Origin: Opisthocomus hoazin | Taxonomy: Eukaryota > Chordata > Aves > Opisthocomiformes > Opisthocomidae | DNA: 64,000 nt | Direction of reading: 5' to 3' | NCBI RefSeq assembly: GCF_030867145.1 | Contig: NC_134434.1 | Span: 2,542,001-2,606,000 of the forward strand | Shown: positions 31,901-56,998 of the stretch, piece after piece | How positions within the stretch are numbered: position 1 is the first letter of the stretch | How the letters are laid out: each line of letters starts with the position of its first letter | Made by a program: the position numbers and the translations under genes | Notes under the pieces: generated by a model | Told to the model about the DNA's origin: nothing | What the model saw: only the letters and a program-made list of their open reading frames with translations | Database searches by the model: none

Positions 31901-34900
31901 ATTTCCTGTTCCACAAGTTTTGGGTTTTTGCAGGTTCTTGACAACTTTCTGAGCTGAATAAATGATAGCTGAAAACATACTGAAAAACTGTACCTTGGCA
32001 AGATTAGTATCCACGAAAAATAAAGTATGTTCCATGGACGATTTCTTCCCCCACTTACAATAATCACAGATAAGTCTTCATCTTTTAAACATATCATTCA
32101 AGGTTTAGTTACTTCCATTTAGGTCTACTACTTGCAATACATGATTTTCATTCTTTAAAGCTGCTAAATTCTCCACCGTATGCAACTTCCACCTCTCCAA
32201 AATTAAATCTAAAGTCTACAGTTTAAGCATTTTAAGATTGGGTATGCCTAGTTAGGAACATGAACAAAATAAGAGATATGCAGAAGAAATGCTTTTAAAC
32301 AAAGTTTGAGAAGCAAGCACGTAAGAAATCGAATTTAAAGACAACTCCATTTCCACAGAAATACCCTTTGGATATCTACTAGCTTAAAACTGAAATCCTA
32401 AAAAATGTCTCCCATTCTAAGGATTTTTTTTTTTTCCTCTCCAACTGACACCTGGGATTTTTTTACCAGTTTTCATTTTTTTAAAGCAAATTAGAAATTT
32501 AGGTGAAAAGTTTTAGAATCTTGCTTTTGTTTGTATCCAAGTACCTAAAGTATGAACAGTACTCCTAAAATCATCTTTCCCAGGACTTTACAAACCATTA
32601 ACCAATCCTCAAACTCCCCAAAAGACAGCTGTAACTCCACTTTATGTTTGCAAAATGCAGTACACAGTGACTTACATAAAATGAGTTTTGCCTAATAGGT
32701 ATGGGAAAACTGAGCCCACAGCCTCAAATATTCACTATTTTATCCCCAGAACACCCATACAAGAACATATCCACATGTTCAATAAGAGCTGATTTTCCTT
32801 GTCTTTATTCATATGCCTGTTCTACTCTGACAATGGGTAAACTTAAGAGATTTTACCACTCTGGACATGAATTAGAGTTTGTTTTTTCTTGGCAGTGAAA
32901 TAGTTACCTCAATATTTTATACTGATTTTATTGTATTTAATAGTATCACTGCATATTTGTGTTTAAAAAAAAAAAAAACTTTCCCCGATTCCAAACACCT
33001 TCCTAGTGATGGAACTTTTTAAAGGCAGACACTCATTAAAAAACCATGGACATCAGAGACAAAAGTTTCCTAATCAAAAGCTTCAGAAGAAAGTATTAAA
33101 TAGCACTACTCTTGTACAGGTGTTTTAGAACTTGCAATAGCTGTCTGCAGTTGCCACTAGGATAGCAAAATAAATTTTTTGTCCCTCAGAGGATTAATTT
33201 GAATACTAGGCCACAAGAGAAAAAACAAATCTCATCATTAAATGTACAAGTTCCTTCTCAAGCTACACACTAGACACCTTTAGACCCTGAAACACTCATT
33301 GATATTATCTCATCTTAATACAGTAATACTAAGCTAATAAATCAGAAGTCTATGACCAGACCAGTATGTTACCTGGAGTTATAAAAACACCTTTAATTAT
33401 CACTCAACTCTCTATCCTAAGTTCACACCACAGGTTCCTAACCCACCCTTTTCCATACGGGTATTTTTGAGCAGTAGAGTAACAGTTGCCTCCCAACAGC
33501 CTACACCTATAATGCAGATTTCAGAGATAACAACAGATCTTTATTTTACCCATTTCCTGTCACAATCCTGTCAGTCCACTCTATAACAGATCCTAAGAAA
33601 AATATACTTTCCACAACACAATTAGTTTCTGCTAAGTCTTTATCATTTTGCATATTTACATAGTTTTAAGACTTTACTGTCTTCATCTATCTGTACGGAG
33701 ATCATCTCTCCCCCAGACACCAGTTCTCCTGATGATCACACAAGAACCATACCTGTCGTTCACAATAGGCTTTCATTAGTTTACTAAGTGGTGTATGCCT
33801 CTTAATCTTAAACTGCACCACAGACCCATCTTGCCCTGCCACCTTCAGATTAATGTGGTCATTGTTTTCAGTCTTCACTCCTTCCTGTTGAGGAAATAAA
33901 AGAAAAAAAAAATACAATACTTTTTTAAAAGGTATGAAACAAGAAGTGAAAATTCTACCAAAGTGCAACAGGTCATTAAAAGGAGGAAATAAAGATATTA
34001 TAGCTGTTTACCGATGCAACACTTTGAATTAGGAAATAAAGGTCAATACTTGTAACTTGAAAATAAAAAAAAAGTCACACACACAAAAAACCTAAACCCT
34101 ACTAACATTCGTTGTTATTCTTGACATTGGTTAACATGCAAAGCAACTGTGAAGACTTACTAGGCCAGCTGTTTTATAACAGATTTTTTTTTAAAAAAAG
34201 TTCTTTCTACCAAGGGCACAACAGTATGCAACACTACAGTTCCCAATCAAAGGAATAAAGTTATTTATAACTACAATCTCAAGCACTAGCAAGTCTCTTT
34301 CTCAGTATATCTCAAACTTTTCCCTGTCAGTTGAGCTACTTCTGAAAACTTCCAAGATACTTTGAAGGAGCGTATTTAAAAAAATGAGACAGAACCAAGC
34401 TTTCTCCTTCGGAAAACGTTTAAGAAAAAACCCTCCTCAAGCAGCAGCCTGATCTCCTCGCCTCCATTAGAAGCCCCACGCAGAAACTGCAGAGACCCAA
34501 CTTCCAACTCCGCTGCTCCGAGTATCCCGGGAGAGGCAGAGCGAAGACCCAGCGCTACCCAGTCCCCGCCCGCGCCCGCTCCCGGGGTGCCCGGCAGCCG
34601 TTCCACCTTTGTTTTCCTCGGGAGGAGCGGGGAGGGCGTCGGGCGGCCCCGGCCGGGCTGCGGGTCCCCGCCACGGGACAGACCCCGACAGCCCCGCCGC
34701 CTTCAGACTCGGTTTAAAAATGGAAGGGGGAAGAAAAAAAAAAAATTAAAAAATAATAAAAAAGAACGGCGGCAGCGCGGCGTTCGCCGCTTGTGGGTTT
34801 GTCCGCTGCGGTTGTTTTTAATTCCTGCTGTCGAGAAGCGAAGCTGCCCTCCGCCCGCAGCAGCCCCCCCCGCGAGGCCCCTCCCGCGGCCAGGGCCGCT

Positions 34901-35462
34901 GGGCCGAGGGGCGGCACAAAAGGGGCCGGGAGCGCTGCCCGCCCCCCCCGCCCCGGAAAGGCCGCGGCGCGCTCCTGCCAGCGCCGGCGGGGAAGGGGCT
35001 GGCGAGAGCCCCAGCGACGGGCGGGGATGCTGCGCCCCGGCCACCAGGCCGGCCCCGGCGCCGCGAGGAGGAGGAGGAGGAGAAGGAGGAGGAGGAAGGC
35101 AACAGCAGCAACCGCCTCCGGACCTGCCTCTCTCCCCGAGGAGGGCGGGAAGGGAGCCCGGATTCGCCCCCCTCACCACCACCCCCCCTCCCCCTTTCCC
35201 CGCCGCCCTCCCCGGGGATCCTCCGCCCGCCCCGGGAGGCTGCGGCCCCGGCCCCCCCTCACCCGGCGGGGCGGGAAGGCGGCCGCGGCCTGGGTGCGCA
35301 GGAAAATGGCGCGCAAAGCCGGTGCGGCGGAGCGCAGGCCGTTGGCTGGCCGGGCCGGGACCGGGGCCTGGCCTCCTGCCGCCACCGCCGCCGCCTGAGG
35401 GACGAAGTGAGGCGGCGGGGGCGGGAGGGCGCCTGCCTCACCTTGGGCTTCTCGTCGGCCAT
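28921..35462 (-). CDS. SUMO2: SUMO2, small ubiquitin-like modifier 2 (complete, four exons)
   Basis: Minus-strand coding exons are 35442-35462 (MADEKPK), 33753-33884, 30547-30618 and 28921-28983. They total 288 nt and encode exactly 95 residues, as in other vertebrates. I see no difference from the human protein as I remember it. SUMO2 is matured by SENP proteases after the diglycine (QQQTGG, residues 88-93, leaving Val-Tyr to be removed). It is then attached to lysines through SAE1/UBA2 and UBC9. Lys11 in VKTE is the chain-forming acceptor that separates SUMO2/3 from SUMO1. The beta-grasp fold covers about residues 16-90 ([19 protein letters not shown] to DTIDVFQQQ). All introns are GT-AG (1.56, 3.13 and 1.56 kb). 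The ATG lies in a CpG island. The intact introns argue against a retrocopy. Confidence 0.98.
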
Positions 35463-36240
35463 GGCGAGTCAGCGACGTCCGGGCCACTCCGAGCGCCTCA
35501 CAAAGGGGGGGAAGAAACGACCGAGCGCGGCGGAGGAGAGAGAGAGGGGAAGGCGGGGGGGGGGGGAAGGGAGCGCGCACGCACTGCCGCGGGGCCGCGC
35601 CTTGCCTCGTGCGTGCGCGCGCCCGCCCCATCCGCCGCGCTCTCCCCCGCCCCCCCCCCGGCGCGGCCCCGCCGCCCATTGGGCCCCGGCGGACGAGGCG
35701 GGGGGAGGGGGGGAGGCGGGGACAGGGCGGGGAAGGGGGGGGAAGGGAGCGCGCGCGCGCCCCGGCCGTTACATAACGCGGTGGCGGGAGGCGGAGCGTG
35801 CGCGCGCCCCGGCGGCTGCCCGCGCTGCGTGCGCGCACCCCGCCCCGCCCGCCCGCCGGGCGCAGCGGGCCCTGCCGTGCGGCGGGCATTGTCCTCCTCA
35901 AAATGGCCGCCGGGCCGCGCGCCCCGCGCCCCCCCCCCCCCCCCCGGGCCGGGCTCCTCAGGGCCCCCCTCAGCGCTGCCGCCCCTTGGGCGCCTCACGG
36001 GGGGCCCTGCTGGCTGCCCTCCTCCGGGCCTGCCGCGCTCCCCCACGGGTGACCCCTCCATGTCATCCTCCTCTGGGGCCTCCTCAGACCTGATGGGTTT
36101 CTGCCCCCCTGCGCGTGGCCGTCGCTGTTCCACGGGTGACAGCGATGCAGGCTGCATGGCGGGACAGCCAGCAGCGGCACCGCCGGGGTGCCCGGCCGTC
36201 CCCCCACGGCAGGCGAGGCGTGGGTTTGCCCTGCGGTTTC
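34560..36240 (-). promoter_or_regulatory. CpG-island promoter of SUMO2
   Basis: A very CpG-rich, TATA-less block surrounds SUMO2 exon 1 (35442-35462). It contains alternating GCGCGC tracts (around 35605-35625 and 35750-35765) that resemble NRF1-type sites. AAAATGGCCGCC at 35900-35911 resembles a YY1 site. AAAATGGCGCGCAAA in the first part of intron 1 (35303-35317) contains an E2F-like TTTGCGCGC on the minus strand. A GAG-repeat purine tract lies near 35065-35098. Site assignments are by motif only. Confidence 0.65.
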
Positions 36241-36279
36241 TAGAACCCAGAGCCGCTGTGCCTCTCTGCAGCACCTGAG

Positions 36280-37850
36280 AAACGCAGCTTGAACATCAGT
36301 AAAACTGCAGTCGAGGTTTACCTCTGTTCTTCAACAGGCTAAGAACACGATGCAGCACCTCAAAAATTACATAAATAAGAGGAGATGCTTCTAGTGATGC
36401 GATTCCTTGAAGTTCACTCCAGTGGAGGGGAGGAGGACATGGTCTCAGTCACTCCAGGGATTTCACCAAACAGGTTCCCACAAAACGGTTTCTGAGCTTT
36501 TTTTCATCGGCATCCCACCCGCCGCCATCATTCGTCCGCTTTCTCTACAGTCGTAGGTGGAAAAGACACCCCACGAGAACGCCCCTTGTGCAGACCTGAG
36601 GCGGGCGTTAGTCGGCACCGGGCCGCGCTGTGTGGTGACGGCGCTCCGGCTCACGATGCCAAGGCGGCCATACGGCCACGCGCACCCTCAGCTGCCGGCG
36701 TGACAAAATCCAGGCCTGCACATAACGCACCTCCGGCACCCCTTCGGAGACGTTACAAGATGGGGTTTGTCCAGAATAAACTACTCCAGGAGCGAAATAT
36801 CACCTGAAACTTCACTTACGAGCAAATACAGACTGCTTCTCGCTGCGGATTCTGAGCCCCCTCCTCTGCCTTCTGTCACGTCACTTCACACCCCAGTACC
36901 TCCCTTCTGAGTGCGGACTCACGGAGACTTTAATTGCAGTTGCCTAGAAGTTGAAGAACATGGGAAGATGAAGCCAAACCTCTACCCTAGTCCACAGCTG
37001 AGAAAATAACACAGCCACAGCCCTCCCCGAGGCAGCGAAGATGGCCCGCGCAGCCAGCTCAGCTCCCACAAAACACGGCCATTAAAGTCTTTCACTGTCT
37101 CCTTGTAGACCAGGCCTCCATATATTATAAAACTTTCCCTCTGCTTCAGTACTCTGGAAGACTAAATCGCATCTAAAATTTCATAGAACCTTTTAGTTTT
37201 AGTATTTTACTCCTTCTCAAGAGTCTTTATGAGTCAGTTCTGGAAAAATCAGAGGCGCTGGAAGAGCTCCGTCCGACCCAGGAAGGCAACGGAGATGCTG
37301 CTTTAAATTGTAACTGCGACTCAAACTCACGCTCCTTTCAGCTGCAGTTTCCACTCCTACCTGTGTCATTTTCCTTGATTTATCATCACAAGACTGTTCC
37401 AGTCAGTCTATCCTGCCTGCTTTCCATGCATTTAATTACTCATGTTATTATTTTTCTATTTATTTAAGCTACTGGGAGGCAAGAAGCACCCGTGGCTAGA
37501 GAACACAACCTGCTTCTGTACAAACCCCCCTCACGCAGTCTGACGGTGTCCCAGTCTCCTACAGTCTCCCTTCACCTTTTCTTTTTTCTCTGAAAAGCCG
37601 TGGGCAACGGCATTTGGACCTTCTGAAGTCCATTATCACCACCAAGAAACAGGACTATAGGTGAGAACAAGGAAATAAAGCATCCTAAAACCCACTCTAT
37701 CCTTCTACTTCATGCACGGCTTTTCTAAGCGAGACTCCAAACACTCGGGGTGCTTTACAGAACAAAAGACAAGTGCCATTTCCCAAAGGACCTGAAGTTC
37801 TATTTTTAGAAATGATGCAACATCACAGAGAAGCAACCGCTGTGAGGAAG
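36280..37850. other. gap upstream of the SUMO2 CpG island
   Basis: No exon, repeat family or RNA gene was recognised. A minus-strand AATAAA (TTTATT at 37459-37464) lies about 390 bases past the end of the speculative exon chain that ends at 37855. Confidence 0.4.
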
Positions 37851-37854
37851 GGCA

Positions 37855-40800
37855 TTACAAGGCTGATGTTGCTCGACGGTCCGGTTTTGTTTTGCTCTTG
37901 CCACTTGTTCCCCTCCCCTGCGCCTCTGAAGATCTCTGGGCTGCAGGTCCAGGAGGATTTCTTTGGGAGGTGGGGTGAGACTGGTCAAGGCCTGAGAGCA
38001 GCATGACAGAACTGAAAGCAGCAACGGCGTCAAGCGAGACATACACCAAGGCCAGCACCACAAACAGAACAAACATGCTTAAAAGGAGACGGGAAAATAC
38101 ACTATTTTTTTTGAGAATGTCCAGAATTTTGCTACTGCAGAAGTTGTATGTGCTCAAGAAAGCTGAAAACTGTTCCAGCTGTACCACCATTGGCCTCGCC
38201 ACCAAGGACACGGATTCCCAATCACGGAGCAGGTTTCTACAAACCTCTTACTTCTATGGCTTTTCTTCTTATACAGCAACAGAGGAAACTCACATTATAC
38301 AGGAGATTTGGTGGAGCTAACAATAAACAGTGCTAAAACCCGCACAGATAACCGGCTAGACAGCAGGACTGGGAGGCCGCGGCAGGCGAGAAGCCACACT
38401 GGGAACTACAAAGGACCCAGTCCCGCAGGGTCCAGGCTGCAGCACAGGGGGGCAAAGGCAAAGCTTTTTGTCTCTCTGAGCTCCTCCTCTTCAATGCACA
38501 GAGCTGAAGGGAAGTAAATGGGGAAGCATCACAGTGAGAATTCCAGAGAAATTCCATCTCTGGGAAAAAAAATTCCATGTGTTGTTTCCTTAAATATTTC
38601 AATGCCTTGTTTCATTCTTGTGTGTAGTGTTGTAAGGAAGAAACAGGACGTATCTAGATCTCATAGAGCTCTTAGGCTTAATTCTCCACCCTCTTCTGAA
38701 GAGGGCAGGGAACATGGGCACTCAACATACGTTCCCTTTTGCACCAAAATTTTAAGACATTTAAGATTTTTAAGACATGAAGACAGCTACAAACGGAGTA
38801 GCACAAGTGTGTGCCGCTGCACGTGAGCAAGCATACGCCTCCAAAAGCAGCTCCAGCCCCTTCAAAACTGGTATTACTTTGCAATTAGTTCAATGCAAGA
38901 ATAGAAAGCGGTTATTTGAAGGTGTAAGCAGGTGAGTAGGGCTGAAGCTGCCTTCTCAGCCTGGACTCAAGGTCTGAGTAGCTTACTCAGGCTTTGCTCA
39001 TCATTAATACTAGTTTAGCACCATTAGAAAATACATTTTGCCTGGGGCACTGCCTGTTCTGTCTTTTCCCTGTTCGTGATGCTGATGAATCCCTCTATTC
39101 CCCAAGTCATGAAACAGCTTTCAGACCTCTTATTTTGCAACTCGGTAATTCCCCGCCTCATCAGGCCTTGGTTTTTTTTGCTGTTTTGTTGTTTTGTTTT
39201 TTCCTGACCAGAAAAAGGTAACAGTTTCTCTACACCTTTGCCTTCCTCACCGCACCCAGAGCCTGTACTCCAAAGCCTTTTTGAACAACATGAAGTTCTA
39301 TGCTGACATGGTGGTTCTCAGTTCTGCTTAATTACACGGACCGGACAGGCACAGAAGCCTTTTTGACAAGGTGTGCGGGAAGGACTCCCTTCTAGATATG
39401 CGCAGCCCTCCAGCCAACCTTCCAAGGAGGATCAAGAGACTCCAAGCTTTTGTCCTGAAGCTCACCTTTCCCAGGGTGACTTCCCCAGGAACCAGCCACC
39501 TTCCCTATCAATCAGTTCAAGAGCATCAGACACCGCAGACATGCAGGGCCACCTGCACTTTTAGGGAGTGAGCAAAGTGGACTGTACGTGCCAAGAGGCA
39601 GCAGGAGCGGATCAAAGAGCTATAGCTGCTAGACCAGCTTTTAGCGTCTCTTTACGCAGGATGGAATTCTGGCGCAGAAGAGGACACTGTCCCACTCCTA
39701 GATCCACCACCTCAGTCATCAACACTTCTCTCTCCATGCTGATGAAGGGAAAAACAGGACCAGTGAGACAGCCGGGCACTCTGGAGGGTCGTCAGGCCTT
39801 GCAGTCCAGCTGGGAAAGGCTGACCACCTGCCTTCCAGCTGCCTCCCCCTGCACGTAGGGCTGCGGTTCCCTACGGAGTGGTCCACAGAGTCAAATGTTA
39901 CATTTGGAAAAGCACAAAAGCAAAGCAAAAGAAACGCACGTGGCGATGTGAAAGAACACGGGGATGCTCCAGGCACTCGGGTGTCCCTAGGGAAGCCTCA
40001 GGTGGCAAGTCCTGCTCTCAGGGTTGACACTCCAATGAGCTCATGCGGAAAGAACCCCATAGCTTCACCACACAGAAAACAAAGAGCAACTCCCATCCTT
40101 CCAACAAGGATCTCACTTGGTAGGCCACCCTCAGATTTCCATTACGAGAGACAGTCAGCTCTACAGTAATTATGCATTTTAGTTCATTAGTAGCTTCTAA
40201 TTACGATGCCCATACAAGGCGTGGGCTCTGTATTTTTCTCCAGCGCACTGGATTGGTAACATAAACCACCAGAAGTTTCCTTCTAGCACTGCAAAGAAAC
40301 AGATGCAGTTCTGGAAGCAGCACCTTACCCTTGAAGGATGGTGGTAGAAGACCTCTTAGTGCTGGGTTTTCAGACATCCAGTTTTGATCTGAATCCTGAG
40401 ACGTTTCAGTAATGTGTTGAAGGATATTTTTGATCTAGAGATCGGCACTAACAGCCTCAGAAGTCTGCAGCACAGAGCAGCACCATTTCGTGAGACAGCA
40501 GATGAATTTGTGCGTAGGAGAGATCCGAATACACGCATATCCCCAAATTCCCCAAAATACAGGACTCTTACCCACAATAAAGGACGAGCTTTCTTAAAAC
40601 TGATGAATCATAGTTTCTCAAGCAGGTTTCTGAAAATTTAAGTTCTTCTACCCTGCAACAAGCCATTCCTCCTGACTGACCTGAACAGACACCACTTCTT
40701 TCTCTTGGCACGATCGGCGTCACAACGGGCTCTTACCAAAGAGAGCTGTCAGCTTTATTTTTACTGGAAGTGAAGGCTGCAGTAGCCAACAAAGTAAAAA

Positions 40801-40906
40801 AAGGCAATTTAAGAGTGGAGCGTTGCAGCATGTGTCCTATGGGCACAGCGAATCATTTAGGCTATCTTGAAAAATTCTTACATGAGCTTCTTTAAAAAGC
40901 ACCCGT
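37855..40906 (-). other. speculative spliced gene, unrecognised product with a membrane segment
   Basis: Minus-strand stretches flanked by acceptor and donor signals have compatible phases: 40882-40906, 40737-40763, 40572-40599, 40329-40434 and 40117-40160, then, after an unresolved link, 39466-39552 and 37855-38236. The 106-nt piece is the best: ctctag acceptor, G|gtaagg donor, open frame IKNILQHITETSQ...LLPPSFK. The next reads ELTVSRNGNLRVAYQ. The 87-nt piece reads ALELIDREGGWFLGKSPWE and shares phase 2 with the last exon (NLLRDWESVS...). That last exon encodes a hydrophobic segment, LLLSMFVLFVVLALVYVSL (about 38035-38090), followed by a polar tail. No family was recognised, no start codon was fixed, and three pieces are under 30 nt. 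The pieces were picked after the fact, so chance is a serious alternative. Confidence 0.2.
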
Positions 40907-42078
40907 CTGAGAGGGGCTGGCTGCTTCTAGCTGCGAGTTCAGCAAGACCGCACTGCTAATATTTTTCTTAACAAGTTTGTTACGCAGAGGAATAGGCAAA
41001 AAGCGAGTACGCAGAGACGGGAAGGCAAGCAGCAGGCAAGGGAAGGAGCAGAGCGTGGTTAGCGTTTTTCATGCCAAGTTACTGATGGATACTCGGGTTC
41101 CATTCCGTCAGCACGCGAGCTCCCGGCGTTCGCAGAAAGCTGACCCGGCAGTCTGCAGGGGCGTCAGCGGGCAAACTGCCCGCTCTCTGGGGGCTCTGAA
41201 CTCCCACCCCGACCCTGCCAGGCAGGGAAGGGAAGGAGACTCACGGCCCCGAGTCGGGCACGGCAGAGCTCTTCCCCCGGCGCGCCGCCCCGACCCGCTG
41301 CGATGGAGCCGACGCTTCGCTGCGAGCCCTCCTCCGCCCCGCGGGAGGCCAAACGCAGCCGCTTTGATGATCCAGCTCCACCAGCGAGCCTGCCCCAGCG
41401 CTGCCACCCGGCTCAGCGTCACCTGCCACGGCGCGGAGGCTCGTCCGCCCGCCAGCCCGCCCCAAGCCGGGGGAGAAACCGCTTATCAGAAGCCAAGCAA
41501 GCGAGGGCACCGCCGGGGCTGACCGACCCCCGGATCGCCCGGAGCCCGCGCCGCACCCAGGCAGCGCTCCAGCCGCCGGGAAGAGCCAACCAGGCGGGTC
41601 GAGACGCGGCGGCCGCCTCCCAGCCCCGCTCCCGGTACGCGGGGCGGCACGGAGCCCCGCAGGCACCCCCCGAGGCACCGGCTGCCGCTCCGGCGCCCGC
41701 AGCCTCCCCCCCCCGCCGCGCAGCACCAGCCCTCCCGGAGCTCCGCTTCGCCCCGAGGCAGCTCCGGCGGGGCCGGGCCCTGCCCCGTCCCGCCCCGCTC
41801 CGCTCCCGCCGCGGCGGGGCCTTCCGAGCCGAGCGCCCGGCGCCTGCCCTCAACCGGCACCGCGCCGGGCTCCTTCCCCTCCCCTCCCTTCGCTTCCCCC
41901 CGGGGCCGGCGCCTCCGCTGGGGCCGGCAGCGCTGCGGGGCAGCGCCGGAGCGCGGCGGGGCTGGGCGGCGGGAGCGGGCGGGCGGCGCAGGCAGCGGCG
42001 GGGGCAGCCGCGGCGGGGCCTTCCCGCGCGCAGGGGCCTTCCCCCGCGGCGGGAGGCGGGAGCGCGGCCGCCGCCGCC

Positions 42079-54261
<12,183 letters not shown>

Positions 54262-54330
54262 AGACAGCAATACGTGGTTTTACTCATCCTCCGTGGCTCA
54301 CTGTACATAAACCTGACTTGCTTTTCTAAG

Positions 54331-54336
54331 AATAAA
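54331..54336 (+). terminator. NUP85 polyadenylation signal AATAAA
   Basis: Perfect AATAAA 70 bases after the NUP85 stop codon, followed by T/GT-rich sequence. The 3' UTR is therefore very short. Confidence 0.8.
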
Positions 54337-54723
54337 CGTCTTGTTTTGCATATTGCTTGGGGATTTGTGCTTGTCTTCCATAAACATAACTTTTTTTTAA
54401 AAAAGTAAACATAACTTGTGAGAAGGAGCTGCATCAAAACGTAAAGGCTGCTTGTTCCAGCGTGCTCTGGCAACCCTCCCTGGTACAGCGAAGCTCGTTA
54501 CCAACAGCAGCATTACCTCGGCTTTTTCAGCTGCTTCACCTCTACCACCCAGGACTGAACTTCAAGCCCACCTCTTAAACCACTGGCGTTTTAGAAAACA
54601 GCAGCTTCTCCATTTCCCGATGGTCTGGAGACGATGGGTTGAGTTTCAGGACTTGCACAAACGACCCTGTGCTCCACCAGCAGTCTTAGCAAGGGCTATC
54701 CACAGAGCAAAGTAGGGAAACAG

Positions 54724-54729
54724 TTTATT
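54724..54729 (-). terminator. candidate GGA3 polyadenylation signal
   Basis: TTTATT on plus is AATAAA on minus, about 2.3 kb past the GGA3 stop (56999). I saw no other perfect minus-strand hexamer between it and the stop, which would make 54725-56998 the GGA3 3' UTR. Confidence 0.6.
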
Positions 54730-54739
54730 TAACATGCAG

Positions 54740-56998
54740 CAGAACAGATGCATTTGAGATGTATATACAGTTACGGCTGTTCGGTATGAAGCAGGAACCT
54801 CGCCCTACAGACACAGAACATTCATAGTTTAATTTCCAAAGCTTCTAACAACGCATTTCCATGCAGCAAGACCACTGCAGCTTTCCATTTGGCCGGGCAG
54901 CACGCTGCCGTTAACACTGAGAACAAAGCCATTCTGCAGAAAGCACTTGTGCCCTTCCACCTGCCTCAGAGTCACAGTGAGATTCACGCGTAGGCACCCA
55001 CGGCAGCGAAACCTGCTTCCGCAGGACACGCTGCCCTCCCTGGAGCACTACCCCCATGCCTACTGTGTCTAAAGTGCTGGCAAGAACATGTCTGAGGCAG
55101 AAAGAGCTCTCCACCTTGTCCCCTGTCCTAAGTCCCATCAGTTTAAAAATGCTTTCTCTAAGGAGCCAAACAACGTACCCATCTGTCTCACCTGCCTTAT
55201 GTGCCAGGGAGCTGACAAGGCTGGGGTCTTCATGAGCTTCAGACCAGGAGTTTACAGCAAGTCCCTTGGCCAAGTCTTGATTCCACCGTCAGGGCTTCTA
55301 CAACTGCCTGGTGCCTCCTCTGATTAGGACCTCAGGCCTTCGAATCCGCCGAGTTTTTCACCTCTAGTGATTTTTAATTCGCAACACAGTAAAGACAAAT
55401 CAAATAACTCCAAGCTGCGTTTGCAGTGATTGGCTTTGCAGCTGCCGTTAATTCCAGCAGCACGTTCTCCTCTGGAGTTCTCCTGCAAGGGGCAAGGCTC
55501 TCCTCCTGTGCACTGATTTGCTCAGTGCTTTAGCTGACTGCTCCCACTCGCAGCTCGACGAGAGCTGCTGCTTGAGAGCACTGCTGGAAATGCTGAGCGT
55601 CCAAGGACCCGCCCTATCTGTGCTTTTGTCAATGGATGTTAAAAAACCCCCATTAATTTAAAACAGTCTGTCTCAAAGCTAGCTGAGGCACTCCTTGAAA
55701 TTCGAAATCGAGAGGGAGAAGGAACGGACTGCTGGAATCAAGTCTGGGCAATTTAAACCCAGCTTCTGTGGGACCGTAGCCAGAGGGGTCAGCTCTCCTG
55801 CCCCCTGTCAGCGCAGAACGCTGATGTCCAGCTAAACTGCTTTCCCCCTTGGGGAGACAATTGCACTTAGCCACTTAATGCTGGGAACAAATAACACAGG
55901 GCATTAAACCCAGCACATGCATCGTCACAGCCCAGTGGAGCCTTCTTTCTTTTCATTGTCTGCTTGTTTCTATTTAGATATCCTATAGCGCTATTATTTA
56001 CATTGTGTATGTCATTGTACTCATCTCAATAAAACACGGTATTCAACTACAATAATAATACTTCCTGCATGAGGGGACACGAGAGGCATCTCTCCTTATC
56101 CCTGGATTCAGCCACTGCACCTAAACAGTGATTGTAAAGACATTTCTGCACTCCAGGTGCTGTCCTCCACCAGTACCGACCGCTCCTTTCCAGCCCCGTT
56201 TACCTCCTCACTACACATTTCCTCTTTTCCCCACGCTATGGAATGCAATGAAGGCAGAAAAATAACCAGTGTAACCATTTGCATACAAAACTCAGCCCCA
56301 GCTGCCCAAAAGGGACACAAGGGGAGGCAGCTAGCAGCATAAATAAATACAACAACTAAAGATACAGCAGTGTCGCACAGCACGGAGCGAGGCTCTGCTT
56401 ACAGTGGCCATTGGGAATGAAGCAGCGGCAGGGAAGGAAGGGAGCTAAGTGCCATTTCAGTGTAAAAAAAAAAAAAAATAATCAGGATTCCCTCACATTA
56501 TTGCTCAACATGCTTAGCGGGCGCAGTCTGGCACTGAGGAGGTAAAAGTCCAAGGGAGGGCACGCGCAAGGGCTCTGCGCTGAGGAAGCTCACGGTGGCA
56601 TCATCACCCCACCAGCGCGCAGGTATCTCTGGACAGCAGTACAGGAACAAGCCAACTAAAGCCCCTTCTGCTGACAGGTGTCCCCTCAAAATACAAGAGC
56701 TTCAAGTTTAGTGGAGCGGAAGATAGAACCAGATTCACCCAGAGGTCAAGGTAAAAGCAGCCGGCACTGCCTGGTGCTGGCCGCCACTCAGTTCGTGCTT
56801 GGCGTAAACGTCCCAGGACCCCTTCGACGTGGGGCACATCACTCTGGACTAAAGCTACAAGCAGAGTGGTCAGGACATGTAAACAAAGCTGAACATCACC
56901 AGCGGATAGCATGTGCGTCCCTCCGCACGCCACACTCCTTCCAGTCCCGTGGGATCCTTTCCTGGTCCTGTCACAGAGTCTCTGGCAGTGTCCTAAGG
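54740..56998 (-). other. probable GGA3 3' UTR
   Basis: No exon or repeat family was recognised. It includes an A15 tract near 56464 and a plus-strand AATAAA near 56028 that serves no known plus-strand gene. The assignment rests on the single minus-strand polyadenylation hexamer at 54724. Confidence 0.5.

Noticed and set aside
34587-36278. 563-codon plus-strand open frame
   Set aside because: It runs through the SUMO2 CpG island antisense to exon 1, is Pro/Arg/Gly/Ala-rich in every frame, and stays open because GC-rich DNA lacks stops. No motif was recognised.
39590-39720. Minus-strand open stretch MEREVLMTEVVDLGVGQ as a further exon of the candidate gene
   Set aside because: Acceptor ttcatcag is good, but the only phase-compatible donor (gtgtcc) is weak and its input phase does not match the preceding piece, so the link is unresolved.
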